In this document: positions 5,533-5,912 of the stretch, piece after piece
Layout of the letters: each line of letters begins with the position of its first letter
Numbering within the stretch: the stretch's first letter is position 1
NCBI GenBank assembly: GCA_934307185.1
Contig: CAKRCJ010000152.1
Coordinates: 1-5,912, forward strand
DNA from: an uncultured Roseburia sp.
GTDB taxonomy: Bacteria; Bacillota; Clostridia; Lachnospirales; Lachnospiraceae
Length of the DNA: 5,912 nt
Direction: 5' to 3'
Notes under the pieces: generated by a model
The model's database searches: none
The model's input: only the letters and a program-made list of their open reading frames with translations
What the model was told of the DNA's origin: nothing
Made by a program: the position numbers and the translations under genes

Positions 5533-5912
5533 TTATTTATATGATGACTTATATCCAAATTTATTTTTTAACTTTGAATAGATAAATCCGTCTCTATTGA
5601 ACTTCAGTTTTTTATTAATTTTCCTAACATACTTTAAGTACCATTTACTATATCTGGTATCCACATCTAAAACATCGCAATCATTCGATATTAAATAAAC
5701 TGCTAACAATCTTTCGCCCATATAGGCGCAATATCTTCTCATATTTTTATCAGAATTGTAATAATCCTCACCTAACATTTCCCGCATTTTTCTTAATACA
5801 GTGAATAGGAAGTTACAATATTTATCAAATTCTTCAAAAGATGTTATAAACATATTTCCGCATCTACACTTGTAGCCACTGGCATCATCCTTGTAAATAC
5901 ATTTCCATATAT
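5533..5912 (-). CDS. DUF4422 glycosyltransferase-like protein, C-terminal part (5' end outside window)
   Basis: The frame is open from the right edge to a TAA at 5533-5535, showing 126 complete residues. An ATG at 5853 is internal, because the 20 upstream residues (ending CRCGNMF) continue the same family pattern. GNMFITSFEEFDKYCNFLF followed by an amphipathic helix and then RRYCAYMGERLLAVYL is the characteristic C-terminal block of DUF4422 proteins (usual form GNMFI..K..FD.YC.WLF ... R..GFL.ERLL..W). These occur in capsular and exopolysaccharide clusters and are regarded as glycosyltransferases. The catalytic N-terminal half is off the window. The tail after the block is basic and variable (KINKKLKFNRDGF). 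It is the first visible gene of the operon, 71 nt upstream of the polymerase. Family confidence is high; substrate is unknown. Confidence 0.85.
   Translation of the reverse strand, partial: IWKCIYKDDASGYKCRCGNMFITSFEEFDKYCNFLFTVLRKMREMLGEDYYNSDKNMRRYCAYMGERLLAVYLISNDCDVLDVDTRYSKWYLKYVRKINKKLKFNRDGFIYSKLKNKFGYKSSYK

Overview
The window looks like chromosomal DNA of a low-GC Bacillota, most likely a gut-type Clostridia (Lachnospiraceae-like). This rests on the AT-rich coding sequence, a good sigma-A style promoter, GA-rich ribosome binding sites, a PD-(D/E)XK (Rpn-type) transposase-like protein and a DUF4422/Wzy/Wzx/GT2 polysaccharide gene set. The species cannot be named from the sequence alone.

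Right two-thirds (about 1871-5912, all minus strand): the 3' end of a surface or exopolysaccharide operon. In order of transcription it holds the C-terminal part of a DUF4422 glycosyltransferase-like protein (runs off the right edge), a Wzy-like polymerase, a Wzx-type flippase and a family 2 glycosyltransferase. Intergenic gaps are 23-71 nt and no promoter is evident between the genes, so they probably form one transcript. The likely scheme is Wzx/Wzy-dependent: glycosyltransferases build a lipid-linked repeat unit on the cytoplasmic face, Wzx flips it and Wzy polymerises it outside. The initiating phosphosugar transferase and chain-length regulators would lie beyond the right edge.

Left third (1-1870): mobile-element debris. 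It holds the C-terminal end of an Rpn/PD-(D/E)XK transposase-like gene on the plus strand, a strong bidirectional terminator, a small coiled-coil protein (ErpK/DUF4315-like) that lacks a convincing start, an AT-rich one-TM protein with its own near-consensus promoter, a 65-nt palindrome with a perfect DnaA-box 9-mer at its apex, and the C-terminal scrap of an IS3-like transposase. A 27-nt imperfect inverted repeat (442-468 and 1685-1711) brackets this debris. Base composition jumps between these pieces, which fits serial insertion and deletion next to a variable polysaccharide locus.

No complete undescribed system can be demonstrated. The items most worth following are the bracketing inverted repeat with its AT-rich membrane-protein cargo, and the palindrome with the DnaA box.
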